Positions 37,401 through 50,470 of a DNA stretch of 64,000 bases are shown piece after piece. The stretch is from Melanocharis versteri (taxonomy: Eukaryota > Chordata > Aves > Passeriformes > Melanocharitidae), in contig VZTG01009144.1 of the NCBI GenBank assembly GCA_013397845.1, positions 1,040,434-1,104,433 of the forward strand, read 5' to 3'. The notes below the pieces were generated by a model. It saw only the letters and a program-made list of their open reading frames with translations, did no database searches and was not told the DNA's origin. Numbering within the stretch: position 1 is the first letter of the stretch; every line of letters begins with the position of its first letter. The translations under genes and the position numbers were made by a program.

Positions 37401-38671
37401 CAAGACACTTGAAGTCATGCAGCAGGGGGGGAGCTCAGCTCCAAGTGCCTGACAGAGCATCAGTGCTGACTCTTCTCGTGCATGCCTAGGCTAATCCACT
37501 CCTGTTGTTGGGAGATCAAGACTTCTCCCAGGTGACTACAATTTCCCTCCTCAAACATGGGGCCAAAACTCCCCTGAAATGCTGCTTCTGCTCATTTCTG
37601 AGAGGGCTTTTTCCGTCAGAAAACAGGCAGTGTCAGCCCTGGTCAGAAAAAGCATTGCATTAATGACCTTGTGTCCAACTTGGAAAGCGAAACAAAGAGT
37701 ATGGGGGTCCTGAAAGGGTGTTTTCTTTTTCATTATTCCTTGTGCAGATTTGTAGAGAGTTCGTAAACAGAAGCGTGTACTGCACGAGGGAATCCAACCC
37801 TCACTGCGGCACGGACGGCGTCACGTATGGGAACAAGTGTGCCTTCTGCAAGGCAGTGCTGTAAGTGACACGGGGGGGACTGGAATAGCAGGGTTTGCCT
37901 TCGTTTCCATGGATCTAATGGTGCTCTTCATGGAGGGGAAGCCCTGTATCCAGGCTGCTCCTCTTGTTTGGACCAGCCTCTGAACCGTGCCAAGCGGAAC
38001 GTTTCCTCCTTGGAGCAGAGCTGCGTGACCACGAGTTAATTTTAATTCATTTCTGGGCGTTGCAGGCTGCTGGTTGCCATGCTGAGAGGCAGCACAGGGC
38101 CTGGGAGGCAAATGCATCCTGCCTGTACCTTCCGCACGCACTAAATTGATGCACAATTCCCACTGTGTGCCACAGGCTGCAGCTCTCACTGCCCACACTC
38201 CTGGGTACTGAGAAGTGCCTGGAGGAATGTGGGAGCGGAGCCATGCCGAGTTATTCCTGAAAAGTCTGAATGAACTTTGTGGAACAAGACACAAGATCTC
38301 AGAGGAAGAACAGGATGTCTCTCCTTTTCCTGAGCTCTGTCACCTTTTAAAGGAGACGCAGTAGGAGCCATCCCTGATGGATGGAATGTGCTTGCAAAAT
38401 GTTTTTGCCTTAGCAATCCTTACATTTAGTGAGCAGCCAAGGCTGCCTTATCCTAGGGGGAATCAGAGAAGAATGAGGAGAGGAGAAAATGGCTGGATGT
38501 TCCTTGTGAGGTACCAGGGATGAACACTGGCACGAGTCAGGCCTGTTGGGATGGATGAGGTCTGTCCCACACTGCTGTGTCTGTCATTTGGTGCTTGGTC
38601 TAAGTCTGTCTCCCTCCTTTTACAGGAAAAGTGGAGGGAAAATAAGATTGAAGCACCTGGGGAAATGCTGA
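34410..38671 (+). CDS. SPINK6: SPINK6-like single-domain Kazal inhibitor
   Basis: Four coding exons: 34410-34467, 36557-36588, 37748-37860 and 38626-38671, giving 82 aa. Junctions are GT-AG; the intron-2 donor is GTTAGT. Residues 1 to about 19 form the signal peptide. The Kazal domain spans about 31-82 with cysteines at 32, 42, 50, 61, 64 and 82. The loop CTRESNPHCG (P1 Arg44) and the block NKCAFCKA, then KSGGKI and LKH.GKC, match mammalian SPINK6 closely from memory. In mammals SPINK6 inhibits kallikrein-related peptidases in skin; Arg at P1 fits trypsin-like targets here. There is a sequon at Asn37. It is the last gene of the plus-strand Kazal cluster. Intron 2 contains a CR1 piece and the N-flanked assembly repeat; coding exons are unaffected. 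One-to-one orthology with mammals is inferred from the sequence and needs a tree. Confidence 0.93.
36625..36740 (-). mobile_element. CR1 LINE 3' end, antisense, in SPINK6-like intron 2
   Basis: AATAGAATCATGGAATCGTT, then TTGGAAAAGACCTCCAAGAT, ATCGAATCCAACC and TTGTCAGCTAAACCATAGCA are the reverse complement of the CR1 3' terminus. Confidence 0.92.
36742..37196. repeat. Perfect 227-bp direct repeat flanking a single N (assembly join)
   Basis: Bases 36742-36968 and 36970-37196 read identically (both begin GGCGTTTCACTTTGGAGGAA and end GACTTTGGCTTCACTG), separated only by N at 36969. A copy this perfect, abutting an unknown base, is best explained as two overlapping contig ends that were not merged. 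If so, intron 2 is about 228 bp too long in this assembly. It lies in an intron and does not affect the coding call. Confidence 0.95.
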
Positions 38672-38758
38672 GTCCTCCCTGTGACCGAGCAGCAGGAGCT
38701 GAGCCACCATCGGCAGCGGACACGGGAGCAGCTCGTCCTCCCTCTGCTGCCTCTGCTC

Positions 38759-38764
38759 AATAAA
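38759..38764 (+). promoter_or_regulatory. Poly(A) signal of the SPINK6-like gene
   Basis: AATAAA (CTCAATAAAATACAAC) lies 88 nt after the TGA stop at 38669-38671. Confidence 0.85.
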
Positions 38765-41700
38765 ATACAACTCAGCACGATGCCTTGGCTGGATTCTTTT
38801 TTCCATAATACCCAGAAAAACGCTTTGATCCAGCCGTGCTGGAGCCTGATGCTTGGCTTTGCTCTGCGGTGCTGTTGCATCACCCTCCTCGTGGGAAGAA
38901 AGGCGATTCCCACGGCTCCCGTGGGCTGTGTCCTCCTGTCCCTACCAGCCACAGCTCCGTCCTGCCTGGCACACTGGCACGGGCTGGGCAGCCAAAAACC
39001 CCTCTGCTCGTGGGCTCCTGCCCATCCCAGGGGGTGGGTGACAGCGGGAGCCTCGGTTCCCTTGCCAGCCTCCAGAGCCGTGTTCCTTCTCTCGCAGGGG
39101 TTATTGTGGGAGGGTGACGGGAGAGCTGATGAACAGCGTGACTGCAGATGCCTCATCTCCTTTGGAAAGCAGAGACAAGCGAGCTGAGGGTAGGGAATAT
39201 TGCTCCATTTAAGCCTGCACCCAGAAGATGGCAGGTGGAGGCTGGTTTTAGGCAGAAGCTGCAAGGCTCTTCTTCCCAAATCAGCCTTTTTCCTTCTTCT
39301 CTCTGAGAGAACGCTTTGTCTTGAAAACTGTGAACTCACCAGCATTAGTTTCCTGCTGCCAAGTGGTTTCTCATGCTAATAAAATTATATTTAGAAGAGC
39401 GCCAGATTGTATAAATTGTCAATAATTTAAAAAAAAATATTCCCTGGAGCAGACGAGCTGTGGGCTTACTCTCCCCTTCTCTAGGATAAATTCTCTCTGA
39501 ATCATACACAGACCTTGATTTTCCAGGCACACATGTTTGCATTTATTTACAATTTTTAATACACATAGGCTTCATTCCTTTCTTCACTTTTCACACTGCT
39601 GCCCTCTCTCTTCTTCACTCTGGCTGACAAATCCCTCTGTGCAAACACAAGAAAAATAATTTTACAGTCTCTCCCCTTTCACTGTGCAAAACTCTCACAG
39701 GGAAATACTTGTGGCATCCTCTTGTTAAAACATTGGCAGAAGATCAATGGGACAGCAGCTCCTTCATGTTAAACACTTAACTTTCAAAGGGAGCTTTAGA
39801 TTTTATCACGAGCCTCAGGGGTCAACATCTTTTGCAAGCACCTAAATGCTGAGCACCTAAACCTCTGCACCTTGTTTGGACAGAGCTTGAGCGTTTGCCT
39901 CTCATGCCACAATCCCCGCTTTGAACTCGGCTGGGGCACAATGCCTCAAAAGAGAGGCCTCAGCAAGGTGCTCAGCACACCTAATGCCAGCTTCTCCTCT
40001 GGTAATCCACATAACCCAATTCTGGCAAATCCTTTGTCATTTGGTAACTTCCCAGGCAGCCAGCCAGTAGTTGAGCAGCACAGGCAAAGTTTTGTGTTGG
40101 AGCAGGTTTGGAGCTCCTCTGGGACCAGCTGCCTTTGATCCTGAGGTTTTTCCCATCCCAGCCTACCAGAATCTTGCAAAATCTGTGACCTCTTCTTCGA
40201 AGCAGACCAACCCTCTCTGTGGCCCAGCTGTACAGCCCGGGCCCTTGGCTGGTTTTAAATTCAGGTGTTAGGTTACTAAACTCGACAGGACTCCCAGAGC
40301 ATGGGCAGGATTGAGGGGAGCAAGAGGCACAAGTGGTCATGAAGAACACATTGGGAAAGTGCCTTTCCTCATCAACCCTCCAGCTTGGAGCAGGATGACC
40401 TCCATGGCTTCTCCCACCTTGGTTACCCTGTGATGATCCTGTTACATTGTGTGGCTCTGGACCAGCACCATGTTCAGAGGACAGGAGCAAAAAGACCCCA
40501 TTTTTTGAGATGGAAAATGACATTTTAATGAGAGAAGCCAATGAGGCATCTTTAAGCCTGAGATGGCCCTCAGTGACGCCAAAATTCTCACAGCATATGG
40601 CCATAGCTAATCCTCTTTCATCTGGAGGGTGAGATAACAAGGACAGATCACAAGAGAACAGAAATTGCAGAAGTTCACTGTTTAATAACCATCCCGTATT
40701 CTGCTTTTTCAGAGAAAATATCAAATAAAACACCTCCCTACCTCACAGATCTAACTACCATCTCCTCCACCTGTGCTGGTGAAGTGGAGAGTGGAAGTAA
40801 TCTGCTTTGAGGGAATTATTTCCCTCACTTGGGGAAACTTCCCAAAATGTTGTCCCCAGGAGAGGCCAAGAAAGGCAGCACTCCAGCAACAGCCACTTCC
40901 ATTGTGATCCACCCTTCCAGCTGAGCAGGCACAGGGCTCCAGATAACCAGGATGGAAGGGATCCTTTGCTGGTGCCAGGTCTGTCCACTCTTGGTTTTGG
41001 AATGCTGGATTCACCTTCCCAGCGGGGCTGATGGATCCCTGGGACAGGGCAGCAGTGGCCACGGGCCGTCCAGCCTGAGCTCCCATCTGTGTCTGGCTGC
41101 CTCCCCAAAAACACACACCAAAACAGAAATCAAACCTTCAGCTGCTGTTTTCCCTCGATTTTCTTCCTACACCTTTTAAGTTGTGTTGGGTTTGGGTTGT
41201 TTTGTTGAGTCGTTTTGGTTTTTTTTTGACAGCTTTGAAAGGTGAGTGAGTCATGATACATCTGAGATCTCTCTTAGATAACATGAGCATCTTCACAGCT
41301 CTTTCTCTCCCTGGGGAGGAAGGGGTAGAGGCTGGGGTGGGATGAGGGCCAGGTGCTCCCCACCTCTCACTGAGTCCCCTCACCAGTTAAAATGCAATCA
41401 GAATGAAATCTGTGCATGATCTCACTGCAATGAAGCCACTGCTCACAGCTGAGCACCCTCCTGTGACCAGGCCATGCCCATGGCAGGGGAAGGATGTTAT
41501 TTCCCTCTCACAGCTTCACTCTGCTGGTGATGCAGATGATCCTTTATTGTGTCCAGGCTCTTGGCCCATTTAACTTGTGAGCTCAACTGCTTCCTCCTCC
41601 TCCCCCAGCACAGGCACGTGTCACTGTCGCAACTCAGTTGAATCCTTTGCCCTACTTTTTTTCCCTTGGCATTCACAGCGTTTGACAAGGCTTTTCAAGC

Positions 41701-41789
41701 TGCCATGGGATGATCCAAGGGTGGTGGTGCTGACTGCAGGGCTCCCACAACCCGGCTGGGGAGGAAGCTCCGGACTTGGTTATCATTCC

Positions 41790-42125
41790 GGTTCACCCTC
41801 TTTTCCCGAAGAGGAGCAGGCTGGATCAGCTTGGAAAGGACTTTGGTCCAACCTCCTGCTCATGGCAGGGTTAGTGCTGAGATCCTATCAGGTTGCTCAG
41901 GGCTTTACCCAATTTAGCACTGAGAGCCCTCAAAGGTGGATGTGCAACCTCCTGGGGCTGTCTGTCCCAGGGTTTGGCTCTCACTACGGTAAAGAAATTT
42001 TTCCTCGTTTCCAATTTCAACATCTTTTCTTTCACCTGTCCCATCTCCAGACCATGTACCACCATGAAGAGTCTGAATCCACCTGCTCAGGGACCTGCTT
42101 TTTTCGTGGTCATTGCTGTTAGATC
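41790..42125 (-). mobile_element. Diverged CR1-like fragment, antisense
   Basis: CTTGGAAAGGACTTTGGTCC, then AACCTCCTGCTCATGGCAGG and later AAAGAAATTTTTCCTCGTTT follow the order of an antisense CR1 3' region, with many changes. The limits are approximate. Confidence 0.65.
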
Positions 42126-45100
42126 CCCCTGAAATCTTCTTCTCACCAGGTTGAGTGACCCCACCTCCCTCTGCCTCCCCTCACCAAGCAAATGCTCCAG
42201 CCCCCAACTCTCTTGGTGGTTTTTCACTTCAGTTTTCCAACACCTTTCTTATTTTGGGGCACGGCCCAAAACTGAATAGTGGAAGGGATTCTGAGCCATG
42301 GGGACAGGGAGAAGGATTGTTCAGGGAGCAGGTGGGAGAGCTGTAGGAGTGTTTCAGGGCACTGGAAAGATGTAGATGGTGACATTTGCAGGGAGCAGCA
42401 GGAGAATGTCAGAGTGTATTGGGTTCTTCATGGATTAGAGAACAGCTGAGCCTGCCCTGGGGTGAAAGGGCTCCCAGATGTTGGGAATCAGCCAACAATT
42501 CCCTCCATCCCTATCACAGCTGAAGGGCTTAAATAGGAGCCCAGGGGAAGGATTTGTCTGTTTTCATGGACTACAGAGCAAAGAGAAGGTGAGGAGTTTG
42601 CCTAGTGGTGTGAGTGTTGGTGGTTATTTTCTGGGAGTTGGTGGGGGTTTTATTGGTTTGTTGCTTGCTTTTGTGGGTGGGTTGTTTGTTTTTTTTCCCC
42701 CTGAAATAAACAGTGTAGTTTAGGAGCTTCTCACAGGAGCAGCTGCAGTAATTGCGTCTGTGGGAAGGCTTAGAAAATGTGGAGGACAAGGATTACCCCA
42801 ATACAGAAAGGAAAAATGGGGGAGGAATAAGACTTAACCCTATAGAAATGCAGGTCTCACAGGAAGAGCTGCTTGTTTCAACGCTCCAAATGAGGTGGTG
42901 CTTCAAGGCACCTCTTTGGCTTTGTCACCCCTGGGGCCATGAGGGACAAGGACTTCAGGAAGGTCAGTTCCTCAGGATTCTGGGGACAGCAGGGCTTTGG
43001 CAGAGCGTCGATCAGGAGCTGAAGGATGAGGTCAAAACTGAGCTTCTGCTGGGGCTGAGAGATGCCCTTCCGCTTTTTGAAGCTAAAATTGCTCAATTAA
43101 TTGTGAGTGAACAGCAATGCTGCTATCGTGGCAGGGGCTGGCTCTGACGCCTCTGGCCCTGCCAAGGAATGTTGTGCCTTTCTTTGGCAGGGTGATTTTG
43201 GGGAGTCACCTCTGACAAAGCCACCACTGCCTGGGAGCTGATGTAAACGCATCCTCCGTTTGCAGACGTGCCCTAAATCCTTATGCGCAGTTACACCAGG
43301 CCAGCGGGGGCTCCGGTTTCGCCTGATGGTGGTGATGACCCATGAGAAAGGAGGCAGGAGAGGCTGCAGAAGGTCCCCTGCGCCCTCCCCTGTCCCCGCG
43401 GGGCTGTCCCTGCCCGGAGGATGCTCCGTTCCCGGGCATCGGGCTCCCTCTGGTGACAGCCGGGAACGGGCTCTGGTCCTGGCTCGTTTCGGAAAGGAGC
43501 TCTAAAAGCCTCCTTGTGCCGGCCTTTGGGAGAAAGTCAGCCCGGCGAAAACGAGCAAAATGCGATTTTAGTGGTCCTTGGGCTCTGCTCGGGCAGGAGC
43601 CATCGCCTCCCACTAAAAAGCTCAGACACAGGGCGCAGTCTCCTTCATACAAGGGGTGAAAGGTAATGACTTTTTTGGCCTGAGAGTACTCAGTCCCCTC
43701 TCTTCCCACAGGGCATTGCTCACCTCTCCTGCAGACCCTGGAGGAAGAAGTTTGGGGACAGAGAATGCAGCTGAGGTGAGCTGGCTTTGTATCTCTGTGG
43801 TTTGGGGAATGCTTTTTGGTCACTCTGCCAGGTGCAAACATTGAGATTTAGCATCAGCGCCGGGACTCTGAGCACGGCACATTTGCTGCACTTTTCACTG
43901 CACTCACCTGAGGCTTGGGCTCTGCCTCTGTGAAGGATTTCCCCCCTGAGAAAGGAGACCCAGCCAGAGCTCCTGCACCCAGCGGCTGTGGGACAGCACA
44001 GCCGCAGCATCCCTGCGACCCCTGCATCCCAACAGGGGACCTGCCGCTGCTGAGAGCGTGCTGCTGCTTGCTGTCGTGTCTCGGTGGCCCTTCCAGGTCC
44101 TGCTGACCCTTCCAATCCGTGAAATGTTTTTGGAACGGTCCAGGGTGCAGTACTGCCGATGGACACTGGATGCTGCCACAGACCGGGTGCCTTTATTGTG
44201 TCTCTTCAGTGTAGTTCTGGCACCAGGCTGTAATCCGTGAAATGTTTGGTGGTTTTTGTTTTTTGGTGTTTTTTTTTTCGTAAATCCCCAGCTCCCCGGC
44301 TGTGGTGATTAGGTGAGACCTAAACTTCTACCTCCCGAAATAGATATACATTTGTATATGTGTTTATATAGTTTAAGCCCTTCTAATTTGAGGTCAAATC
44401 ACGATTCGAGAAATAGGCTGAGAGAACTCGGAGACAGAAAAACCAACTTGTTTGAAAAATCAGCGTGATGTTGCATGGTAGGGGGCAAACAATTCCAGAG
44501 GACTAAACCCCAGGCCCTGTTTTGTTTGCAACTCTGATCAGCCCTGGGACACGTCCTGCAAATGTTGCCCTGGTAGCTCCAGGAGTCTGGCAGATGTCAG
44601 ATTTTGAGACAGCTCTGTGATCCTCCTTGCCAAGCTCTGATAACAGCCCTGATTCCTGATTTCACAGAGCTCTTCTCTTCCAGGGACTCTGGTTGTGCCA
44701 GGGTGTGCTGGTCAAACACTCAGCTCTGACCAGTCAAACCTCACCTGCCCTCAAAAGCAGCTCCATGCTGTTGAGACAGGAGGGAGGACGAGGTGTAATT
44801 AGAGATGAGCATTAACCCCTGCCCTTAGCAAATGGATAGTCCTCGGCTGGTGGTGCTTGGCTCATGAAAATGAGGTGAAAAGCACTTGAGCTTCCTGGCT
44901 GTGCCATGGCTTTGTTGCTGCGTGGATGCTGGCAAGGTGATGGAAATAGGAGAAGCACACTTTCCCTGTGGGGATTCATGTTTAAAATGAGAGAATGTGC
45001 AGTTTGGGGACTGGTACAGGATCAGTGGGAGGATGTCTGGGGTAAAGGAGCAGCCTCACGGTAAAGCTGTGCCAGCAAGCAGGAAAACTGGGGCTTTGGG

Positions 45101-47664
45101 GCAGTGAGAGGCTCTCTATGCCCTCAGAGGCACTGCTGACCCCAAAGAAGTTTCTGGAATTGTCTGTGTTGTGGGTAGGCCAAGGTGAGTGCACTCAGCA
45201 CTGAGCCTGGGAAGCAAAAAGAGCAAAACCTTTCCTGAGGATCAGCCTGAGTGGTTCTGTGGCCGGGGCCTTTCTCCAGGAATAGAAAGTCTCTGACACC
45301 AGGCAGGGGGCTGAAAGCAGAGACGGTGGCTGTGGGGAGATGAGTGTCCAGGACACTCTGCTCTGGGACATGAGTGTGGGTATGGCCCTCTCAGCCCAGC
45401 CAGGGCAAGAGGGCAGCACCTGCACATTCCCCTCCAGCCTTGCCCTGGTGCTTTTGGGGCACATCTGGGCTGCCTTGAGAAAATCCTGTTGTACCCATGT
45501 TTCATGGTGACTCAGGAATAGGGGAACAGCACTGATCCAGGGGTTGAGGGGTGGTTTGGGTGAGCACACCTGCTGCTAGGTCTTTGTAGGGCTGGAGAGC
45601 TTTTGACCCAGGCTGCAGGGGCAGCCTGCCTGTGCTGTCCCTGCCAGGTGAGATCAGGTCACCCTGTGCTGTCTCCTGCCTCTGTAAAGCTGCTGCCATC
45701 CAGCTGTCGCCTCCTAATTGGTCCTGGCAGGAGCTTTAGCTGAAAAGCTCCTGCCTGGTTTCCTTCCAGACTTTAGAACAGTGCCTGTCCCAAGGCTTCT
45801 GCTCACCCTTCTGGAAAGGCAATGCAGGAGGGGGGTGTAAAATTCATCTGATTCTTGTGAAAGATGGACCAGTGCTGGGAACTCTGCCCTTGAGTCTCCA
45901 TTTGCTCTTCTTACCGCCTGAATAGTCTGACAACTTAGTAGTTGTTGTTACTGCTCTCTGGCTTGATTCAAGTTTCTTTGGAGAAAATACTGTGACTTAC
46001 TTTCCTTGCCCAGTTTCTGGAATTGTGCCCTGTACTTGACTCAGTCAGTGGATCTGTAATTATCTGTGGTACCTACATTTCCATTAAGGGATTTTTATAT
46101 GTTAATCCCACAAGATTTAGTGCCCATTTTGGGGTTTTCATCTTGCCGGCTGCCCATAACCTCTTAGTGTGAAGTGCTGGGCTAACTGCAGGGCCAGCAG
46201 AGATGCAGGCAGGCATTTCTCCCTAATTCACCCTCATCCCTGATCCCAGCACCCAGCTGAGGCTCCTGGGCCAGCAGGGAGCTGTGGGGCTCTCACCACA
46301 CCTTTCCAAGCATCAGAGGGCAATGAACAGCTCTGCATCACTGATCCAAGTTTAAATAGACACCTATTTTGTAGCATCTCTCAGTTTAAAGCCAGAAAAA
46401 CTGTCATAAACTTGGTCAGGGGTTGCTGGGCTGAGTGGAGGACAAGCCATGAACTCATTTATCAGTGACAACAGGGTCAGCTCAGCCCCATAAAACTGTA
46501 TCTTGTATGATCTACTAGTGGCAGAACTAAATCGACCTAAATTTTTTGAAAGTGGAAATGCACACACTAAATGCAATATTTTGTTTCTGTGTAAAGAAGT
46601 CAGAAATTTCAATTATTCGCCTGCTTTCTTCCAGCTGCAGCTACTCACTAAATCCAAACCAAAGTAGCTTAACAGCTTCTGAATGTGTTTATCTCAGCTA
46701 ATTTACTATTTGTGGGAGTGAGGATATTGCCTAGGTGTAATTACAAACCCTCTGTATCTGAAGCTCAGAATTTCCTTCAGGTGTTAGACACAAATGATTT
46801 TGTTTTTATTTTAATACCAGTTGTTATAGAAAAAGATTTTGCAACATACCTGTTCTGTCTAGTCACACCTGTAAGGGATTAATCAGATTAAAATATAATC
46901 CCACATCACTTTATCATTTTCATCTATGAGGCAGTTTAATACACTTAACTTTTCCAAAAATGTGCTCATTTTGGTCCTGATTCAAGAAATATCCATCATT
47001 AGGACAGCAGAGGGACCCAAAAGTGCATCAGTTGCAGTTTAAGTGTCTGCTTGAAATTCTGCTCATGTTCCCCCACTGAAGTGACGCAGCTTTCACTGCT
47101 CACAAATATCACACACACCCCTGTATGTCATGAAATGTGAACTGAATAGAGAAAATTGGATAAACAGTCGTAAGTTTTGCAAAATACAATTCTAGAGCCA
47201 CCTCATCTTGCCCTAGGAACCAGGGTTTCTTAGAAAGTTTTACTAGAATTTGTTAAATTTACGACATTCTTGCTGTGGCACCATTTGCTTTTTGAGGATG
47301 ACCCAAACTGGGGGGAAAACACCTGGGGGATAAAGTTGGGTGTTCACCAGTGGAGCCCTTGGCTTGTAGCTCATCAATCGTGTACAAAGCTCCTCCAACC
47401 CCTCAGCACAGAGCAGGAGCCCACTGGGCCAATAAAACAGAGATTGAAAGATACGACACACCCACACCGAGAAACTTTATAGAAGTGAGGGGGAAAAAAA
47501 TCATAGAGCATTGAGAAAAACAAAGCTGGGAAGGAGGTTTTTACCCAGAGTGTTACTATAAGAACATGCTCAGAAGTAGAACTGTTGAACGAGCTCAGCA
47601 CTGACACCCATTTTTTTATTAATCTGTGGGCATTTTCCTCCAATGTGAAACAATTTAAACAAGT

Positions 47665-47937
47665 TTATTGACCAGCCTGTGAACCATCACTCATGCCCAG
47701 ATGTCTGGCCCGGTGGTCTGTGCTCCAGGAGGAGCGTGACAGATCCAACTCAAAATCCAGGGGTTGATCTTCCAGCAAGTAAAACAGGCTGGAGATGAAA
47801 AGCCCAATCAGATCTGAAGGTTGAGATGTTTGACTCAGGAATTTATAGTGAACTGTGACTTCTTTGATGCTCTGGTCCTGAGTTTGACTTGCTTTCCTCT
47901 CAAGAGCAGCACAAATCGTGAAGAACAAGGCTCCCAC
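47665..47937 (-). other. Unrecognised 90-codon open frame, doubtful gene
   Basis: The frame runs from an ATG to a TAA that overlaps an AATAAA on the minus strand (47661-47666). Part of it reads QPSDLIGLFISSLFYLLEDQ, more protein-like than most chance frames here. I recognise no family, see no strong acceptor upstream (the best is a weak TTCAACAG), and a poly(A) signal on the stop codon leaves almost no 3' UTR. It may be chance, a relic of a terminal exon, or part of an old repeat. Confidence 0.12.
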
Positions 47938-50149
47938 TGTTGAATACCAGATGCTTTAACACCAGAGATATTTAGTACTAAAAGTCTGAGGCAATCTTAG
48001 CATTTCAAAACAGCAAGGTCAGAGTCTTCTGGGGTGTTGCAGGGAGAGGAGGGGACATCACTCAGCAGCAGTGACCGTGCAGGCTCTGTTCCAGGTCACC
48101 CAGTCCCCTGACATGCAGGAGCTGCAGCCAAACCTGGCCTCTGCTGTGATAAACGATAAAAGCTGCTCTTTTCTGATTTATAAACACCTTGACAAATGGT
48201 GGGGTGTGAGCAGAGCGGGTGTGCAATTCCAACCAGGCAGTTTAAAGGAAAAAAACCAAACACAACAAAAACTTTCAAGGGGTGTTAATGATGTACTTTT
48301 CACTGTGCCCAGCACACCAGCTGTAGTTCTCTGAGCATTATGCAATTTGAGAACAAGCTCCCTTTGACTTGTACCCATTCTTAACAGAAAATGAACTGGT
48401 GGGAAAACTATTTGCTAGGAGAGACATAGAAATTAATGGCATGGCATTGTATGTGACTGTGTGTGGCAAGGACACAGGCCAAGCTCGGCACGGACTCCTG
48501 AGAGCTAAATGAGCATCCAAGTGCTCAAAGCAGCATCAAAGGATCTCCAGAGATGAGCAAACTTCCTAAATAAGCATAAATAATGAAGCTCGGGGCTGTA
48601 TGAGAAAGCTCATCAGTATATAAATAGCTCATTTTGAAGTTCTCTATTATAAAACACCATCAGAAAAGGGCTGATGCATGAACGAGGTTGAGGCCTTGTG
48701 TGATTATCAGGCATCTAAAGGACAATGGGGGACGATAGAGATGGGCTGGGAAATACAGGTCTAAAGTAGTGTGGTGCAGCAGATAAAGCCAGGAGAGGCA
48801 AACTTGGCACTATGAGCCCTCAGAGCGATTTTTCAGCATTTTTAGGAAAACCTAACCAGAGCTGTTCACCTCCCATCACGAGGCAGTTCTTGCTGAACCT
48901 TTGAGGTTGCTCGTATCTAAACCCTGTCCTTGTTCGTGCAGAGCCCACTCAAAGCACAGATGTCAGCACCAGTCCCTGGTAACAAGATATTGCCAATATT
49001 GCTCAGACAAGAAACTTGTAGTGCCTGCACGGCGTCCCTTGTCTTCTCCAGGATAGAGCAGTATCTTTATCTTCTAGTCCTGTTACTCTCTTCCTCAACA
49101 TTTTCTTTTCACTGAAATTTTTCTCTGTCAATCCCCCAGCCAAAGCACTTCATCAGGCACCCTACACTGTGTGCAGCACTTGCTAATATCCACAGGTACC
49201 TGCCACAACTGCTGCAGTGACAACAGTGAAATGTCCAAGGATTTTGCCTCTTCATCCAGCATTTCTTGCTTTAAGCAGCTTTAATGAATCAGGAAAACTG
49301 TGTACTTTTCTTTACCCTCTGAAATACAGTTTCTACCTGGCCTTTGTCTTCTTGGGAGCAAGTATTCAGCACTTCTCGCATCAGTCTTAAATACATCCTG
49401 AACAGACAGAGTGGAAAATTGTCTTAAACCCTTTGGCATCCACTTGCTGTCAGTTGAATGTCAAGTCAGGAATAAAAATTGGCAACTAGCTGTAGATTTC
49501 ACAGTCATGCAGCAGGATTTGTGGGGCTGAATTTGCAGTTCAGTTCCTGGCTTCAGCTGTCACTCCGTGTACCTCCAGTGATGAGCATTTGTGCCACAGC
49601 GAGGCATTGGAATTGTCAGACATCCAGGGCTTACTGAAATAACTTCATTTTGAAGTGGACTGTCTCTTCTGGTCTGAGTAATCAGACAGAACAACATACA
49701 AAATGTTTGACATGTACTGGGAGCCTGGGACAGTCTCTGACACATGAAAATATTTGGAATAGTTCAGACTCCATTTAATGCTTCTCCAGAGTTTTGCAGG
49801 ATGGTAAATTATGAGCTCTGTAATTAAGCTGTACGCTCCCACTCTTTAATTATGCTTTAATACAGTTTCTTTTAATAGAGACAGTGAAAGCCATTGATCA
49901 AATACTTCTCAGGCAACTCAGTATAATCTAAAAGGAAAGGAAGTGTTAGCAGGGAATAAACTTTTAAACCTTGCTGTCCATAGCTATTCCCAAGGATTAA
50001 CTACATTTTGAAAGTACAAGTAGGTCAAAACTGCCTTCCCTATTGAAGAGGAGAAACAAAAAATCAGCACAGGTGTTTTCCTCTTAGTTTATGAGCAATA
50101 AATACATTGTTTTGTGGCCAAGCAGAAAACTACCCATTTATCCTTGCAG

Positions 50150-50470
50150 TTGCTCTGGTAGTTTGGCAGTCACAGTGTAGGGATAGCCCAGAGCAGTCCT
50201 GTAGTGCAGTGAGGAGCTGCTCTGTGTGACCCTCTCCCATATCCCTGAGCACCTCCAATTCTTTTATTACAGGCTATTACACCTTCCTATTCCCTTTAGC
50301 TTCTTGCCTGTGGTCTTTTCCATGAAGCTGCTGAACTCTTTTCTGAACCTGCTGATGTCACTTGCCTCCACAATCAACCACGGCAACAAAATCCAGATTC
50401 CTTCCTGCTGCTTTTACCATTTTTAACCCACTCTCCTATCATTGACCCCTGATTCTTGTACTGTCATCTG
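50150..50470 (-). mobile_element. Old CR1-type fragment, antisense
   Basis: The phrases CTGAACCTGCTGATGTCACT, TTGCCTCCACAATCAACCAC, GGCAACAAAATCCAGATTCC and GACCCCTGATTCTTGTACTG match the pattern of an ancient CR1 subfamily in reverse orientation. The limits are approximate. Confidence 0.6.

Noticed and set aside
38620..39345. Minus-strand open frame of about 241 codons
   Set aside because: It overlaps the last exon and poly(A) site of the SPINK6-like gene on the other strand and shows no family signature.
44114..44246. Sixteen-base repeat AATCCGTGAAATGTTT at two sites about 116 bp apart
   Set aside because: Too short and isolated; the flanks do not match, so it does not define a repeat unit or element.
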